This document shows positions 33,969 through 42,931 of a DNA stretch of 64,000 bases, piece by piece; position 1 is the stretch's first letter; each line of letters opens with the position of its first letter. Made by a program: the position numbers and the translations under genes. The notes below the pieces were generated by a model. The model worked only from the letters and a program-made list of their open reading frames with translations. It made no database searches and was not told the DNA's origin. This DNA comes from Burkholderia sp. USMB20 (lineage in GTDB: Bacteria > Pseudomonadota > Gammaproteobacteria > Burkholderiales > Burkholderiaceae): contig NZ_JTAN02000019.1 in assembly GCF_000949135.2 (NCBI RefSeq), positions 186,001 through 250,000 on the forward strand, in the 5' to 3' direction.

Positions 33969-34295
33969 CGCTCACGACCAGGCAATGCCGTTGGCGGCCG
34001 GCGATTCCGTGCCGCGGCCATATCCGGTCCGGCGCGCGCAAGCTGCGTGCCGGACCGGCACCGATGCCCGGCGACGCCGCGGCATCGGCCCGGCCCACGC
34101 GGGCGGTGCCGGATGGCGCTGCATTTGTAAATACTGCAGAAAGCCCGCGTCGGGTGGCGGACGCCCGCCTGCCGGCCCCGCCGTCCGAGCAGCGATCTTT
34201 ATCGCTGCAGCAGATAAACGTATCCGAATCGCTTCGTTGACGCAGTGCGGCACGCGCTCGTAGATTCGCATCTTTACCGAATCAAGGGCTGTACC
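33969..34295. other. Intergenic region, divergent promoters
   Basis: This 327-base gap lies between the divergent kinase and tauD-like gene. The right half is less GC-rich (34195-34290) and probably carries the promoter of the sulfur operon. I see no clear -35/-10 pair and no gene. Confidence 0.5.
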
Positions 34296-35210
34296 GTGAC
34301 GACTTCCGCCATCCGCGCCGCAATATCGACGCCCGCCTTGCCGCCGGAGGCCGGCGCGCAGCGATTCGACATCGTCCCGTTCGATGCGCCGCTCGGCGCC
34401 GAAGTCGTCGGCATCGACCTGTCGCAACCGCTCGGCGCCGCCGATTTCGCGCGCATCCATCGCGCGCATCTCGACCATCACGTGCTGGTGTTTCGCGACC
34501 AGCGCATCACGCCGGCCGAACACATCGCGTTCAGCCGCCGTTTCGGCCCGCTGCAGATCCACGTGCTGCACCAGTTCGCGCTGCCCGCGCATCCGGAAGT
34601 GCTGATCGTGTCGAACATCGTCGAGAACGGCAAGCCGATCGGGCTCGGCGACGCCGGCCATTTCTGGCACTCCGACCTGTCGTACAAGGAAAAGCCGAGC
34701 CTCGGCTCGCTGCTGCATGCGCAGGAGCTGCCGGCCGAGGGCGGCGACACGCTGTTCGCGAACATGCATCTCGCGTGGGACACGCTGCCCGCGCACCTGC
34801 GCCGCGCGGTCGAAGGGCGGCGTGCCGAGCACACGTATCTTGCCCGCTATGCGGAGCTGCAGGCGCGCAGCCCGTGGCGGCCGAACCTGTCGGCCGAGCA
34901 GATCGCGCAGGTCGAGGCGGTGGTGCATCCGGTCGTGCGCACGCATCCTGAAACGGGCCGCAAGGCGTTGTTCGTCAGCGAGCATTTCACGACGCGCATC
35001 GTCGATCTGCCCGAAGACGAAAGCCGCGCACTGCTCGACGAACTGTTCGCGCACAGCGTGCGCGCGGAGCATCTGTATCGGCACCACTGGCGCGAGCACG
35101 ACCTCGTGTTCTGGGACAACCGCTCGCTGATGCATCTCGCGGCCGGCACGCCCGACCATCTGCGCCGCAAGCTGTACCGCACCACGATCGAAGGTGACGC
35201 GCCGTTCTGA
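34296..35210 (+). CDS. TauD/TfdA-family 2-oxoglutarate dioxygenase
   Basis: This 304-residue Fe(II)/2-oxoglutarate dioxygenase of the taurine dioxygenase family has the iron-binding HxD in HFWHSDLSYKEKP (residues ~128-140) and the distal His/Arg in DLVFWDNRSLMHLAAG with RKLYRTTIEG near the C terminus. The 2-His-1-Asp facial triad is complete. Such enzymes release sulfite from taurine, alkylsulfonates or alkyl sulfates. The start is GTG at 34296, AAGGG eight bases upstream. Downstream come an ABC-transporter set and flavin monooxygenases, so sulfonate or sulfate-ester use is likely. Confidence 0.85.
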   Translation: MTTSAIRAAISTPALPPEAGAQRFDIVPFDAPLGAEVVGIDLSQPLGAADFARIHRAHLDHHVLVFRDQRITPAEHIAFSRRFGPLQIHVLHQFALPAHPEVLIVSNIVENGKPIGLGDAGHFWHSDLSYKEKPSLGSLLHAQELPAEGGDTLFANMHLAWDTLPAHLRRAVEGRRAEHTYLARYAELQARSPWRPNLSAEQIAQVEAVVHPVVRTHPETGRKALFVSEHFTTRIVDLPEDESRALLDELFAHSVRAEHLYRHHWREHDLVFWDNRSLMHLAAGTPDHLRRKLYRTTIEGDAPF

Positions 35211-35253
35211 ACGGCACGTCCTGGTTCGCCGCCTCATTCTCACTGGAGTTCCG

Positions 35254-36309
35254 ATGTCGTTTCCGCTTTCGCCGGCCCTGCGCCGCACGACCCTGGCCGC
35301 GCGCCGCGCACTGGCCGCCACGCTCACCGCGGCGCTCGCACTGGCCGCCGCCGGCACGCCGCAAGCCGCGCACGCGGAAGGCCGCATCCGCATCGCCGAG
35401 CAGTTCGGCGTGGTCTACCTGATGCTGAACGTCGCGCGCGACCAGCAACTGATCGAGAAGGAAGGGCGCAAGGCCGGCCTCGACATCAAGGTCGACTGGG
35501 TGCGCCTGTCGGGCGGCGCGGCCGTGAACGACGCGCTGCTGTCGGGCGCGGTCGACGTCGCCGGCGCGGGCGTCGGGCCGCTGCTGACCGTGTGGGATCG
35601 CACGCGCGGCCGGCAGAACGTGAAGGGCGTCGCGTCGCTCGGCAATTTTCCGTACTACCTCGTCAGCAGCAACCCGAACGTGAAGACGATCGCCGACCTG
35701 GGCGCGAAGGACCGCATCGCGGTGCCGGCCGTCGGCGTGTCGGTGCAGTCGCGCGTGCTGCAGTACGCGGCCGCGAAGCAGTGGGGCGACAAGCAGTTCG
35801 ACAAGCTCGATCCGCTCACGCAGGCGATCCCGCATCCCGACGCGACGGCCGCGATTCTCGCGAACAGCAACGTGATCACGGGCCACTTCGGCAATCCGCC
35901 GTTCCAGGAGCAGGAACTCGCGGGCAATCCGAACGCACACATCGTGCTGAATTCCTACGACGTGCTCGGCGGCCCGAGTTCCGCGACGGTGCTGTACGCG
36001 ACGGAGAAGTTCCGCGACGAGAACCCGAAGACGTACCGCGCGTTCGTCGCCGCGCTCGCCGACGCCGCGCACCAGATCGCGGCCGATCCCGAGCGCGCGG
36101 TCGATACCTATATCCGCGTGAACGGCTCGAAGATCGATCGCGCGTTGCTGCTGAAGATCCTGCGCAATCCGCAGGTGCAGTTCAAGACGGCCCCGGAGAA
36201 CACGCTGAAGCTCGCGCAGTTCATGTATCGCACCGGCGCGATCCGCAACGAGCCGAAGTCGTGGCGCGACTACTTCTTCGACGATCCGGCGACGGCCGGC
36301 GGCAGCTGA
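35254..36309 (+). CDS. Sulfonate/taurine-type ABC substrate-binding protein
   Basis: This 351-residue periplasmic binding protein has a signal peptide (LTAALALAAAGTPQAAHAEG). It is of the SsuA/TauA/NMT1 type: AEQFGVVYLMLNVARDQQL, VRLSGGAAVNDALLSGAVDVAGAGV, GVASLGNFPYYLVSSNP and IPHPDATAAILANSNVITGHFGNPPF. TGGAG lies seven bases before the ATG at 35254. It is the second gene of the operon tauD-like, binding protein, ATPase, permease. The ligand is expected to be a sulfonate or sulfate ester. Confidence 0.85.
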   Translation: MSFPLSPALRRTTLAARRALAATLTAALALAAAGTPQAAHAEGRIRIAEQFGVVYLMLNVARDQQLIEKEGRKAGLDIKVDWVRLSGGAAVNDALLSGAVDVAGAGVGPLLTVWDRTRGRQNVKGVASLGNFPYYLVSSNPNVKTIADLGAKDRIAVPAVGVSVQSRVLQYAAAKQWGDKQFDKLDPLTQAIPHPDATAAILANSNVITGHFGNPPFQEQELAGNPNAHIVLNSYDVLGGPSSATVLYATEKFRDENPKTYRAFVAALADAAHQIAADPERAVDTYIRVNGSKIDRALLLKILRNPQVQFKTAPENTLKLAQFMYRTGAIRNEPKSWRDYFFDDPATAGGS

Positions 36310-36436
36310 GCGGGCGTGGCGCTGCGGCGCCGCGATCGACGCTTATGCGTCGACGCGGTTTCGATATGTGCAATCGTTGGTTGGGCCGCGCGCGGTGCCG
36401 CCGTATGTTGATGCTTTACCCGCAAGAGTTTCGATC

Positions 36437-37378
36437 GTGAACGCCACTTCTCCCCGAATCGGGCTGCCGCCGTACGCGGCGCGCGGCGCCGCCGCACCGC
36501 CCGCCCAACCCGTCACCGACACCGACGCGGCGAGCAGGCCGGCATCCGCGTCCGCGCCGGCCGGCGCGCACAGCGAGCGCCTGCTGGCGATCGATCGCGT
36601 GAGCCTCGAATACCGGAGCGGCGCGCGGATCGTGCGCGCGACCCATCAGGTCAGCTTCGACGTGTATGGCAGCGACCGTTTCGTGCTGCTCGGCCCGTCG
36701 GGGTGCGGCAAGTCCACGTTGCTGAAGGCGATCGCCGGCTTCATCGAACCCGTGTCGGGCTCGATCGCGCTCGACGGCCGGCCCGTGCAAGGGCCGGGCC
36801 CCGACCGCATCGTCGTGTTCCAGGAATTCGATCAGTTGCCGCCGTGGAAGACGGTCGTCGAGAACGTCGCGTTTCCGTTGCGCGCGGCCGCGAAGCTGTC
36901 GCGCGCCGAAGCACGCGAGCGCGCGCTGCACTATCTCGACAAGGTCGGCCTCGGTGCGTTCGCCGATGCCTATCCGCACACGCTGTCCGGCGGCATGAAG
37001 CAGCGCGTCGCGATCGCGCGTGCGCTGGCGATGCAGCCGCGCGTGCTGCTGATGGACGAACCGTTCGCCGCGCTCGACGCGCTCACGCGCCGCAAGATGC
37101 AGGAGGAACTGCTGCGCCTGTGGGACGAGTTCCGCTTCACGCTGCTGTTCGTCACGCATTCGATCGAGGAGGCGCTCGTCGTCGGCAACCGGATCCTGCT
37201 GCTGTCGCCGCATCCGGGCCGCGTGCGCGCGGAGCTCAACAGTCACGACCATTCGCTCGACAGCGTCGGCAGCGGCGACTTCCGCGACCGCGTCGCGCGC
37301 ATTCATCATCTGCTGTTCGATACCGACGTAGCAGACGAAACGCGTGCAGCACCGGCCACGGAGGGCATCGCATCATGA
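36437..37378 (+). CDS. Sulfonate-type ABC transporter ATP-binding protein
   Basis: This 313-residue ATPase of the SsuB/TauB group has Walker A GPSGCGKST near residue 88, a Q loop in VVFQEFDQLPPWKTV, the signature LSGGMKQRVAIARAL, and Walker B LLMDEPFAALDALTRR. The H loop reads LFVTHSIEEAL. An extra N-terminal 50 residues are Ala/Pro-rich. GTG at 36437 is the start. The stop overlaps the permease ATG as ATGA. Together with the flanking binding protein and permease it forms a complete importer. Confidence 0.9.
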   Translation: MNATSPRIGLPPYAARGAAAPPAQPVTDTDAASRPASASAPAGAHSERLLAIDRVSLEYRSGARIVRATHQVSFDVYGSDRFVLLGPSGCGKSTLLKAIAGFIEPVSGSIALDGRPVQGPGPDRIVVFQEFDQLPPWKTVVENVAFPLRAAAKLSRAEARERALHYLDKVGLGAFADAYPHTLSGGMKQRVAIARALAMQPRVLLMDEPFAALDALTRRKMQEELLRLWDEFRFTLLFVTHSIEEALVVGNRILLLSPHPGRVRAELNSHDHSLDSVGSGDFRDRVARIHHLLFDTDVADETRAAPATEGIAS

Positions 37379-38262
37379 GCACGATCGATCCGGTCCTGCC
37401 GCCGCTGCCGCCCGTACGCGCCGAATACGTGCGCGCGCTCGACCCGCCGCCCGACGCCGAACGTGCGGCGCCCGCACCGCTGTGGCGCCGCATCGTCGGC
37501 GCGAGCGGTTTTCGCCGCGCGGTCATCGCACTCGTACTGATCGCCGCATGGGAAATCATCGCGCGTATCGTCGCGAACGACCTGCTCGTGCCGACCTTCG
37601 GCGCGACGCTGGCCGCGTTCGTGCAGGGCATCGCGTCGGGCGAACTGCTGGTGAAGACGGGCATCTCGATGTCGGTGCTGCTGCGCGGCTATGCGCTCGG
37701 CGTATTGCTCGCGTTCGTGCTGACTTCGCTCGCGGTGTCGACGCGCATCGGCCGCGACGTGCTGTCGATGCTCACGTCGATGTTCAATCCGCTGCCGTCG
37801 ATCGCGTTGCTGCCGATCGCGCTGCTGTGGTTCGGGCTCGGCACCGGCAGCCTGCTGTTCGTGCTCGTGCACGCGGTGCTCTGGCCGCTCGCGCTCAGCA
37901 TGTACACGGGGTTCGCCGGCGTGCCGGCCACGCTGAAGATGGCCGGGCGCAACTACGGCCTCACCGGCCTGCGCCAGATCGTGCTGATTCTCGTGCCGGC
38001 CGCGCTGCCGTCGATCCTGTCGGGGCTGCGCGTCGGCTGGGCGTTCGCGTGGCGCACGCTGATCGCGGCCGAACTCGTGTTCGGCGCGAGCGCGGGGCAG
38101 GGCGGGCTCGGCTGGTACATCTTCCAGAACCGCAACGAGCTGTATACCGACCGTGTGTTCGCGGGCCTCGCGGCCGTCATCGTGATCGGCCTGCTCGTCG
38201 AGCATCTCGTGTTCGATACGCTCGAACGCGTGACGGTGCGCCGCTGGGGCATCCCGCACTGA
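37375..38262 (+). CDS. Sulfonate-type ABC transporter permease
   Basis: This 295-residue permease of the SsuC/TauC group has six membrane segments starting at residue ~45 (AVIALVLIAAWEIIARI). The ATPase-contact EAA-like loop reads AGRNYGLTGLRQIVLILVPAALPSILSGLRVGWAFAW. The ATG lies within ATGA at the end of the ATPase gene. After the stop, an inverted repeat (38271-38304) without a T-run may mark the transcript end, although the next gene, the flavoprotein, is on the same strand 175 bases on. Confidence 0.9.
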   Translation: MSTIDPVLPPLPPVRAEYVRALDPPPDAERAAPAPLWRRIVGASGFRRAVIALVLIAAWEIIARIVANDLLVPTFGATLAAFVQGIASGELLVKTGISMSVLLRGYALGVLLAFVLTSLAVSTRIGRDVLSMLTSMFNPLPSIALLPIALLWFGLGTGSLLFVLVHAVLWPLALSMYTGFAGVPATLKMAGRNYGLTGLRQIVLILVPAALPSILSGLRVGWAFAWRTLIAAELVFGASAGQGGLGWYIFQNRNELYTDRVFAGLAAVIVIGLLVEHLVFDTLERVTVRRWGIPH

Positions 38263-38437
38263 CCGTATCGATGCGCGTGCGCGCCGCATTCCCGGCGCAC
38301 GCATAACCAAAGCTGAAATCGGTTTTTCACGCGCACCGGATGCGTCCCTATACTTTTCGGTGCTGCCTGCGGGCTGCGGCGACGGCCTGCGCAATCGTGC
38401 GGCGAGCCGTCGCTTTTCGACGATGAGGAACCGCTGC

Positions 38438-39655
38438 ATGAATGCCCGTCATGGTGCCGAACCGCAAGACGCGTTGCGCGCCGCGCTCGCCGCACTGCCC
38501 GAACTCGCGACGGCGATCGGGCGCGACGCCGCGCAACGCGAGGCGCGTCGCGAACTGCCGTTCGAAGGCTTCGCGCTCTTTCGCCGTTCCGCGCTCGGCG
38601 TGCTGAGGATTCCTGTCGAACGCGGCGGCCTGGGCGGCACGCTGGTCGACCTGTTCGAGACGATCGCGACGCTCGCGGCCGCCGATTCGAATCTCGCGCA
38701 CGCGCTGCGCATCCACTACGACCTGACCGAGACGCTGCGGCTGTCGCCGCGCACGCCGTTCAACGACGTGCAGCTCGAGCGCGCGCTGGCCGGCGCGATC
38801 TTCGGCGGCGCGTCGACCGAGCGCGGCACGTCGCGGCCGGGCGAGAACACGACCGTGCTGCGCCGCGACGGCGCGCACCATCGCGTGACGGGCCGCAAAT
38901 ACTATTCGACCGGCACCGCGTTTGCCGATTTCGCGCGCATCAACGTGGAGAACGAGCAGGGCGACGCGCTCGCCGTGATCATCCCGGTCGCGCGCGACGG
39001 CGTGCAGGTGCTCGACGACTGGGACGGCATGGGCCAGCGCATGACCGCGAGCGGCAGCCTGTTGCTGCACGACGTGCAGGTATTCGCGGACGAAGTCGCG
39101 GCCCGCGACGGCTCGACGCTCGTCGGCCGCCATTGCGGCGCGCTGCGGCAGCTTCATCTCGTCGCGACGGGCGCGGGCATCGTGCGCAACGTGGTGGCCG
39201 ACGCGCGCCGCTACGTGCTCGAGCATGGCCGGCCGGTGCTGCACAGCCCGGCGGCGAGCGCGCGCGACGATCATTTCATCCAGCAGATCGTCGGCGAGCT
39301 GTCGGCGCACAGCCACGCGATCGATGCGCTCGTGCGCGACAACGCGCGTGCGCTCGACCGCTCCGCGGACGCGATCGAGGCCGGCGCGGCGGACGCGCAC
39401 GAACGCGTGCTCGACAGCGCGCTCGCGACCGCGCGCACGCAGCTGATCGTCGGCAAGCTCGCGCTGTACGCGGCCGAACGGCTGTTCGAAGTGGGCGGCG
39501 CGTCGGCGACCGCGCGCGTGCACAACCTCGACCGGCACTGGCGCAACCTGCGCACGATCTTCAGCCACAACCCGCTGCTGCACAAGGCGCGGGTGATCGG
39601 CGACTACGACCTGAACGGCGTGACCACGCACCTGACCGAAGGACGCGTGTTCTGA
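38438..39655 (+). CDS. Acyl-CoA-dehydrogenase-like flavin monooxygenase (SfnB/DszC group)
   Basis: This 405-residue protein has the acyl-CoA dehydrogenase fold: an N-terminal helical part with LPFEGFALFRRSALGVLRIPVERGGLGG, mid-domain FGGASTERGTSRPG and GRKYYSTGTAFADF, and a C-terminal LFEVGGASATARVHNLDRHWRNLRTIFSHNP. This last motif is typical of the SfnB/DszC subgroup, which oxygenates sulfur compounds with FMNH2 and does not dehydrogenate acyl-CoA; the catalytic glutamate of acyl-CoA dehydrogenases is absent. GAGGAA precedes the ATG at 38438. It is followed by an NtaA-type monooxygenase. Confidence 0.8.
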   Translation: MNARHGAEPQDALRAALAALPELATAIGRDAAQREARRELPFEGFALFRRSALGVLRIPVERGGLGGTLVDLFETIATLAAADSNLAHALRIHYDLTETLRLSPRTPFNDVQLERALAGAIFGGASTERGTSRPGENTTVLRRDGAHHRVTGRKYYSTGTAFADFARINVENEQGDALAVIIPVARDGVQVLDDWDGMGQRMTASGSLLLHDVQVFADEVAARDGSTLVGRHCGALRQLHLVATGAGIVRNVVADARRYVLEHGRPVLHSPAASARDDHFIQQIVGELSAHSHAIDALVRDNARALDRSADAIEAGAADAHERVLDSALATARTQLIVGKLALYAAERLFEVGGASATARVHNLDRHWRNLRTIFSHNPLLHKARVIGDYDLNGVTTHLTEGRVF

Positions 39656-39694
39656 TTCCGCTGCGCCCGCAGCCCACTTTCCGGGAGCTCCCCG

Positions 39695-41059
39695 ATGACG
39701 ACCCGCACCGGCCACCTGCACCTCGGCGCGTTCCTGTATCCGACCGGCCATCACATCGCCGCGTGGCGCCATCCCGGCTCGCAGGCGGACGCCGGTGTCG
39801 ACTTTCGTCATTACGTGCGGCTCGCGCAGGCGGCCGAGGCCGCGAAGTTCGACCTCGTGTTCCTCGCGGACGGCGTCGGCACGCGCGGCGACGACGTCGA
39901 ATTCCTGAGCCGCACCGCGCACAGCTACGTCGCGCAGTTCGAGCCGCTGACGCTGCTGTCGGCGCTCGCGGCCGTCACCGAACGCATCGGCCTCGTCGGC
40001 ACCGCGTCGACGAGCTTCAACGAGCCGTTCCACATCGCACGCAAGTTCGCGTCGCTCGACCACATCAGCGGCGGCCGCGCCGGATGGAACCTCGTCACGT
40101 CGTCGAGCGCGCACGAAGCGCGCAACTTCAACCGCGATGCGCATTTCGATCACGGCGAACGCTATGCGCGCGCGGAGGAATTCGCCGACGTCGTGCGCGG
40201 ACTGTGGGACAGCTGGGACGACGACGCGTTCGTGCGCGACCGTGCCAGCGGCCGCTTCTTCGACCCGGACAAGCGCCACGTGCTCGCTCATCGCGGCCGC
40301 TTCTTCCGGGTGGACGGGCCGCTGAACGTGCCGCGCGCGCCGCAGGGGCAACCGGTGATCGTGCAGGCCGGCTCGTCGGCGGCCGGCACGCGGCTGGCCG
40401 CGCGCACGGCCGAGGTGATCTTCACCGCGCAGCAGACGCTCGACGACGCGGTCGCGTTCTACGCGGACGTGAAGGGGCAGCTTGCCGCGTTCGGCCGCGA
40501 CCCCGACACGCTGAAGATCATGCCCGGCGTCTTTCCGGTGGTCGGTCGCACCGAGAGCGAGGCGAAGGAGAAGTTCGACGCGCTGCAGGCGCTGATCGAC
40601 CCGAAGGTCGGACTCGCGCTCGTGTCGGGCCTGACCGGCGGCGTCGACCTGTCCGCCTATCCGCTCGACGGCCCGATCCCGCCGCTGCCGGAAACGAATG
40701 CGAGCAAGAGCCGGCAGACGCTGACGCTCGAGCTCGCGCGCCGCGAGAACCTGACGATCCGCGAGCTGTACCTGCGCATCGCGGGCGCGCGCGGTCACTG
40801 GCAGCTCGTCGGCACGCCGGAGCAGATCGTCGATGCGCTCGAGGAACGGTTCGTGCATTACGGCGCGGACGGCTACAACGTGATGGCGCCGACCCTGCCC
40901 GGCGGCCTCGACGATTTCATCGCGCTCGTGCTGCCCGAATTGCGTCGTCGCGGGCTGTTCCGCAGCGACTACGCCGGCAGCACGCTGCGCGATCACCTCG
41001 GATTGCGGCGCCCCGCGGCGCGGCGCGCGTCGGCCGTGCCCGGCGCCGCGGCGGCCTGA
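39695..41059 (+). CDS. Bacterial-luciferase-like monooxygenase, NtaA/SnaA/DszA group
   Basis: This 454-residue FMNH2-dependent monooxygenase has HLGAFLYPTGHHIAAWRHP at the start, FDLVFLADG, TERIGLVGTASTSFNEPFHIARKFASLDHISGGRAGWNLVTS, and the C-terminal insertion of the NtaA/DszA subgroup (residues ~290-390). These enzymes cleave C-S or C-N bonds in sulfones, EDTA-like chelates and related compounds. GGAG lies 11 bases before the ATG. Its end is two bases from the convergent stop of the next enzyme gene. Substrate specificity is not readable, but the neighbours favour organosulfur. Confidence 0.85.
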   Translation: MTTRTGHLHLGAFLYPTGHHIAAWRHPGSQADAGVDFRHYVRLAQAAEAAKFDLVFLADGVGTRGDDVEFLSRTAHSYVAQFEPLTLLSALAAVTERIGLVGTASTSFNEPFHIARKFASLDHISGGRAGWNLVTSSSAHEARNFNRDAHFDHGERYARAEEFADVVRGLWDSWDDDAFVRDRASGRFFDPDKRHVLAHRGRFFRVDGPLNVPRAPQGQPVIVQAGSSAAGTRLAARTAEVIFTAQQTLDDAVAFYADVKGQLAAFGRDPDTLKIMPGVFPVVGRTESEAKEKFDALQALIDPKVGLALVSGLTGGVDLSAYPLDGPIPPLPETNASKSRQTLTLELARRENLTIRELYLRIAGARGHWQLVGTPEQIVDALEERFVHYGADGYNVMAPTLPGGLDDFIALVLPELRRRGLFRSDYAGSTLRDHLGLRRPAARRASAVPGAAAA

Positions 41060-41061
41060 GT

Positions 41062-42261
41062 TCAGCGCCGCAGGCCGGCGTCGCGCAGCAGCGGCAGCAC
41101 GCGTGCGCCGAAGAAGTCGAGATCCGGCCTGAAGTCGTAGAAGCTCAACTGGATGCCGTCGATGCCCGCGCGATGCAGCCGCACGATGTAGTCGGCGACT
41201 TCGTCGGGCGAGCCCGTGATCGAGATGTTGCCGCCGATCGCACGCGCGGCCGCCTGCGCGCGTTGTTCGAAGCCGCCGCGCCACGCATGGGCGTCGCTGT
41301 CGAAGCGGTGGAAGCTGCCTTCGTCCGCATGCGCGACGATCGCGTCGCGGTACGCGCGCGCCTCGGCCGCCGTCTCGCGGCAGATCACGAGCGGATTGAG
41401 CAGCGTGCGGATCGTCCGGCCGCGCGCGGCGGCGGCCGCCTTCACGCGGGCCGTATGCGCGGGCAGCGCGTCCAGCGCGAGATCGACGTCCGGGCCGGCC
41501 GGGCTCGTGACGAACACGATGTCCGAATAGCGGGCCGCGAAATCGATGCCGGCGTCGGAGCCGGTCGCGTTGATCAGCAGCGGGCGGCCGTAGCGCGGTT
41601 TCGGCGTGACGAACGCGCCGGAGAGCCGCCAGCTCGACAGCGCGGGCGCATAGCTGAAGTTGTCCGGCTGGGCCCACAGCTGGCTGACCGCGTCGACGAA
41701 CTCGGCGGCCATCTCGTAACGACGGTCGTGCTCGATCCGGTTCCAGCCGAACATCTCGTGTTCGATCGCGCGGTGGCCGGTCACGACGTTGATGCCCCAG
41801 CGTCCGCGCGAGATGTGATCGAGCGTCGCCGTGAACTTCGCGAAATGCAGCGGATGCCACGGCCCGTAGAGCACGTGGCTCGTCGCGACGAGGATGATCC
41901 GTTCGGTGCGCGCGGTGAGCGCCGCGAGCGTCATGAACGAGTCGAGCGCCTGGCCGTCGAACACGCCGCCGTAGCCGCCTTTCGGCAACCACTGCGACAG
42001 CGCGAACACGAGATCGAAGCCGAGCGCCTCGGCGCGCGCGACCAGGTCGGCGTTGTAGTCGAACGTCCAGTCGGTCGAGCGCGGCAGCGTCGAGGCGCTC
42101 CAGCCGCCGGCCTGGATCGGCAGGAACAGCCCGAGCATCAGCGGCTGCGCGAGCACGCGCGACGCGGGGCTGGCGGGGAAATCGGCCGGCGAACGGACGT
42201 CGACGAACGGCGACGCCACGAGCGGCGCGTCGGCCCGAGCGGCGGCGGATGTGTCGGTCAA
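41062..42261 (-). CDS. Bacterial-luciferase-like monooxygenase, SsuD/SfnG-like
   Basis: This 399-residue FMNH2-dependent monooxygenase has an N-terminal VLAQPLMLGLFLPIQAGGWS, LVARAEALGFDLVFALSQW, TSHVLYGPWHPLHFAKFTATLDHISRGRWGINVVTG and GDPD-like TGSPDEVADYIVRLHRAGIDGIQLSFYDF near the end. It fits SsuD or the dimethylsulfone monooxygenase SfnG. It is convergent with the NtaA-type gene, and its ATG at 42261 is 113 bases from the stop of the cytochrome c gene upstream. It could form a unit with soxC and the cytochrome. Confidence 0.8.
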   Translation of the reverse strand: MTDTSAAARADAPLVASPFVDVRSPADFPASPASRVLAQPLMLGLFLPIQAGGWSASTLPRSTDWTFDYNADLVARAEALGFDLVFALSQWLPKGGYGGVFDGQALDSFMTLAALTARTERIILVATSHVLYGPWHPLHFAKFTATLDHISRGRWGINVVTGHRAIEHEMFGWNRIEHDRRYEMAAEFVDAVSQLWAQPDNFSYAPALSSWRLSGAFVTPKPRYGRPLLINATGSDAGIDFAARYSDIVFVTSPAGPDVDLALDALPAHTARVKAAAAARGRTIRTLLNPLVICRETAAEARAYRDAIVAHADEGSFHRFDSDAHAWRGGFEQRAQAAARAIGGNISITGSPDEVADYIVRLHRAGIDGIQLSFYDFRPDLDFFGARVLPLLRDAGLRR

Positions 42262-42373
42262 GGTAGGCTCCTCCCTGCGCGGCGCGCTGGCGCCGAACGA
42301 AAAAATCCGGCACGCGATGCCGGCAGTCTTGCCGGGCCGTTCTGCGTCGTGCCGGCCGGTGGATCGCGTCGCG

Positions 42374-42931
42374 TCACAGTCGTCCCGGTCGCGGGTCGGG
42401 CACGAAGCCGTCGCGATTCGGCATCCTGACGCGCGGCAGCGTGCGCGCGTCGAGCGTCGTGTCGTCCGGCACGATGCCGTTCAGGTGCAGCACGTAGGCC
42501 GTGACCGCATAGACTTCGTCCGCGCTCAGCGACTGCGGCGCGTTGTACGGCATCGCGCGGCGGATGTAGTCGAACAGCGTCGTCGCATACGGCCAGTAGC
42601 TGCCGACCGTCTTTTTCGGTTTCGCGCCGGCCAGCGAGCCGAGGCCGCCGACGAGCGGATCGCCGACGCCGCCCTGGCCGCCGGCGCCGTGGCACATCGC
42701 GCACTTGTCGGCGAACACGTGCGCGCCGCGTGCGACCGTGCCCGCGCCGGGCGGCAGGCCGCTGCCGTCGGGCGCGACGTCGATGTCCCATGCGGCGAGC
42801 GCCGCGCGGTCGACCGGCTGACCGAGGCCGAAGCCGGCACCGAACGCGGGTAGCGCAGACAACGCGAGCGCGCCGAACGTGGCCGACACGGCCGCACACG
42901 ACGCGAGCCGACGCACGATCGTGTTACGCAT
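42374..42931 (-). CDS. Monoheme cytochrome c, sulfite-dehydrogenase partner
   Basis: This 185-residue protein has a signal peptide (AAVSATFGALALSALPAFGAG) and one heme site CAMCH near residue 77. PNRDGFVPDP at the end and TTLFDYIRRAMPYNAP fit the N-terminal cytochrome domain of SoxD-type or SorB-type subunits. Such cytochromes accept electrons from sulfite oxidised by a molybdenum enzyme. The start overlaps the end of the soxC-like gene by eight bases, so both would be co-translated. Distal ligand assignment is uncertain: a methionine in RAMPYNAP is the usual one. Confidence 0.8.
   Translation of the reverse strand: MRNTIVRRLASCAAVSATFGALALSALPAFGAGFGLGQPVDRAALAAWDIDVAPDGSGLPPGAGTVARGAHVFADKCAMCHGAGGQGGVGDPLVGGLGSLAGAKPKKTVGSYWPYATTLFDYIRRAMPYNAPQSLSADEVYAVTAYVLHLNGIVPDDTTLDARTLPRVRMPNRDGFVPDPRPGRL

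Noticed and set aside
38271-38304. Hairpin after the ABC permease as an intrinsic terminator
   Set aside because: The stem has bulges and no T-run follows directly; it was mentioned but not listed as a terminator.
39133-42429. An open frame of over 1,000 codons on the plus strand and a similar one on the minus strand across the sulfur genes
   Set aside because: Both run antisense or out of frame to clear enzyme genes and consist of low-information Arg/Ala/Gly-rich sequence.
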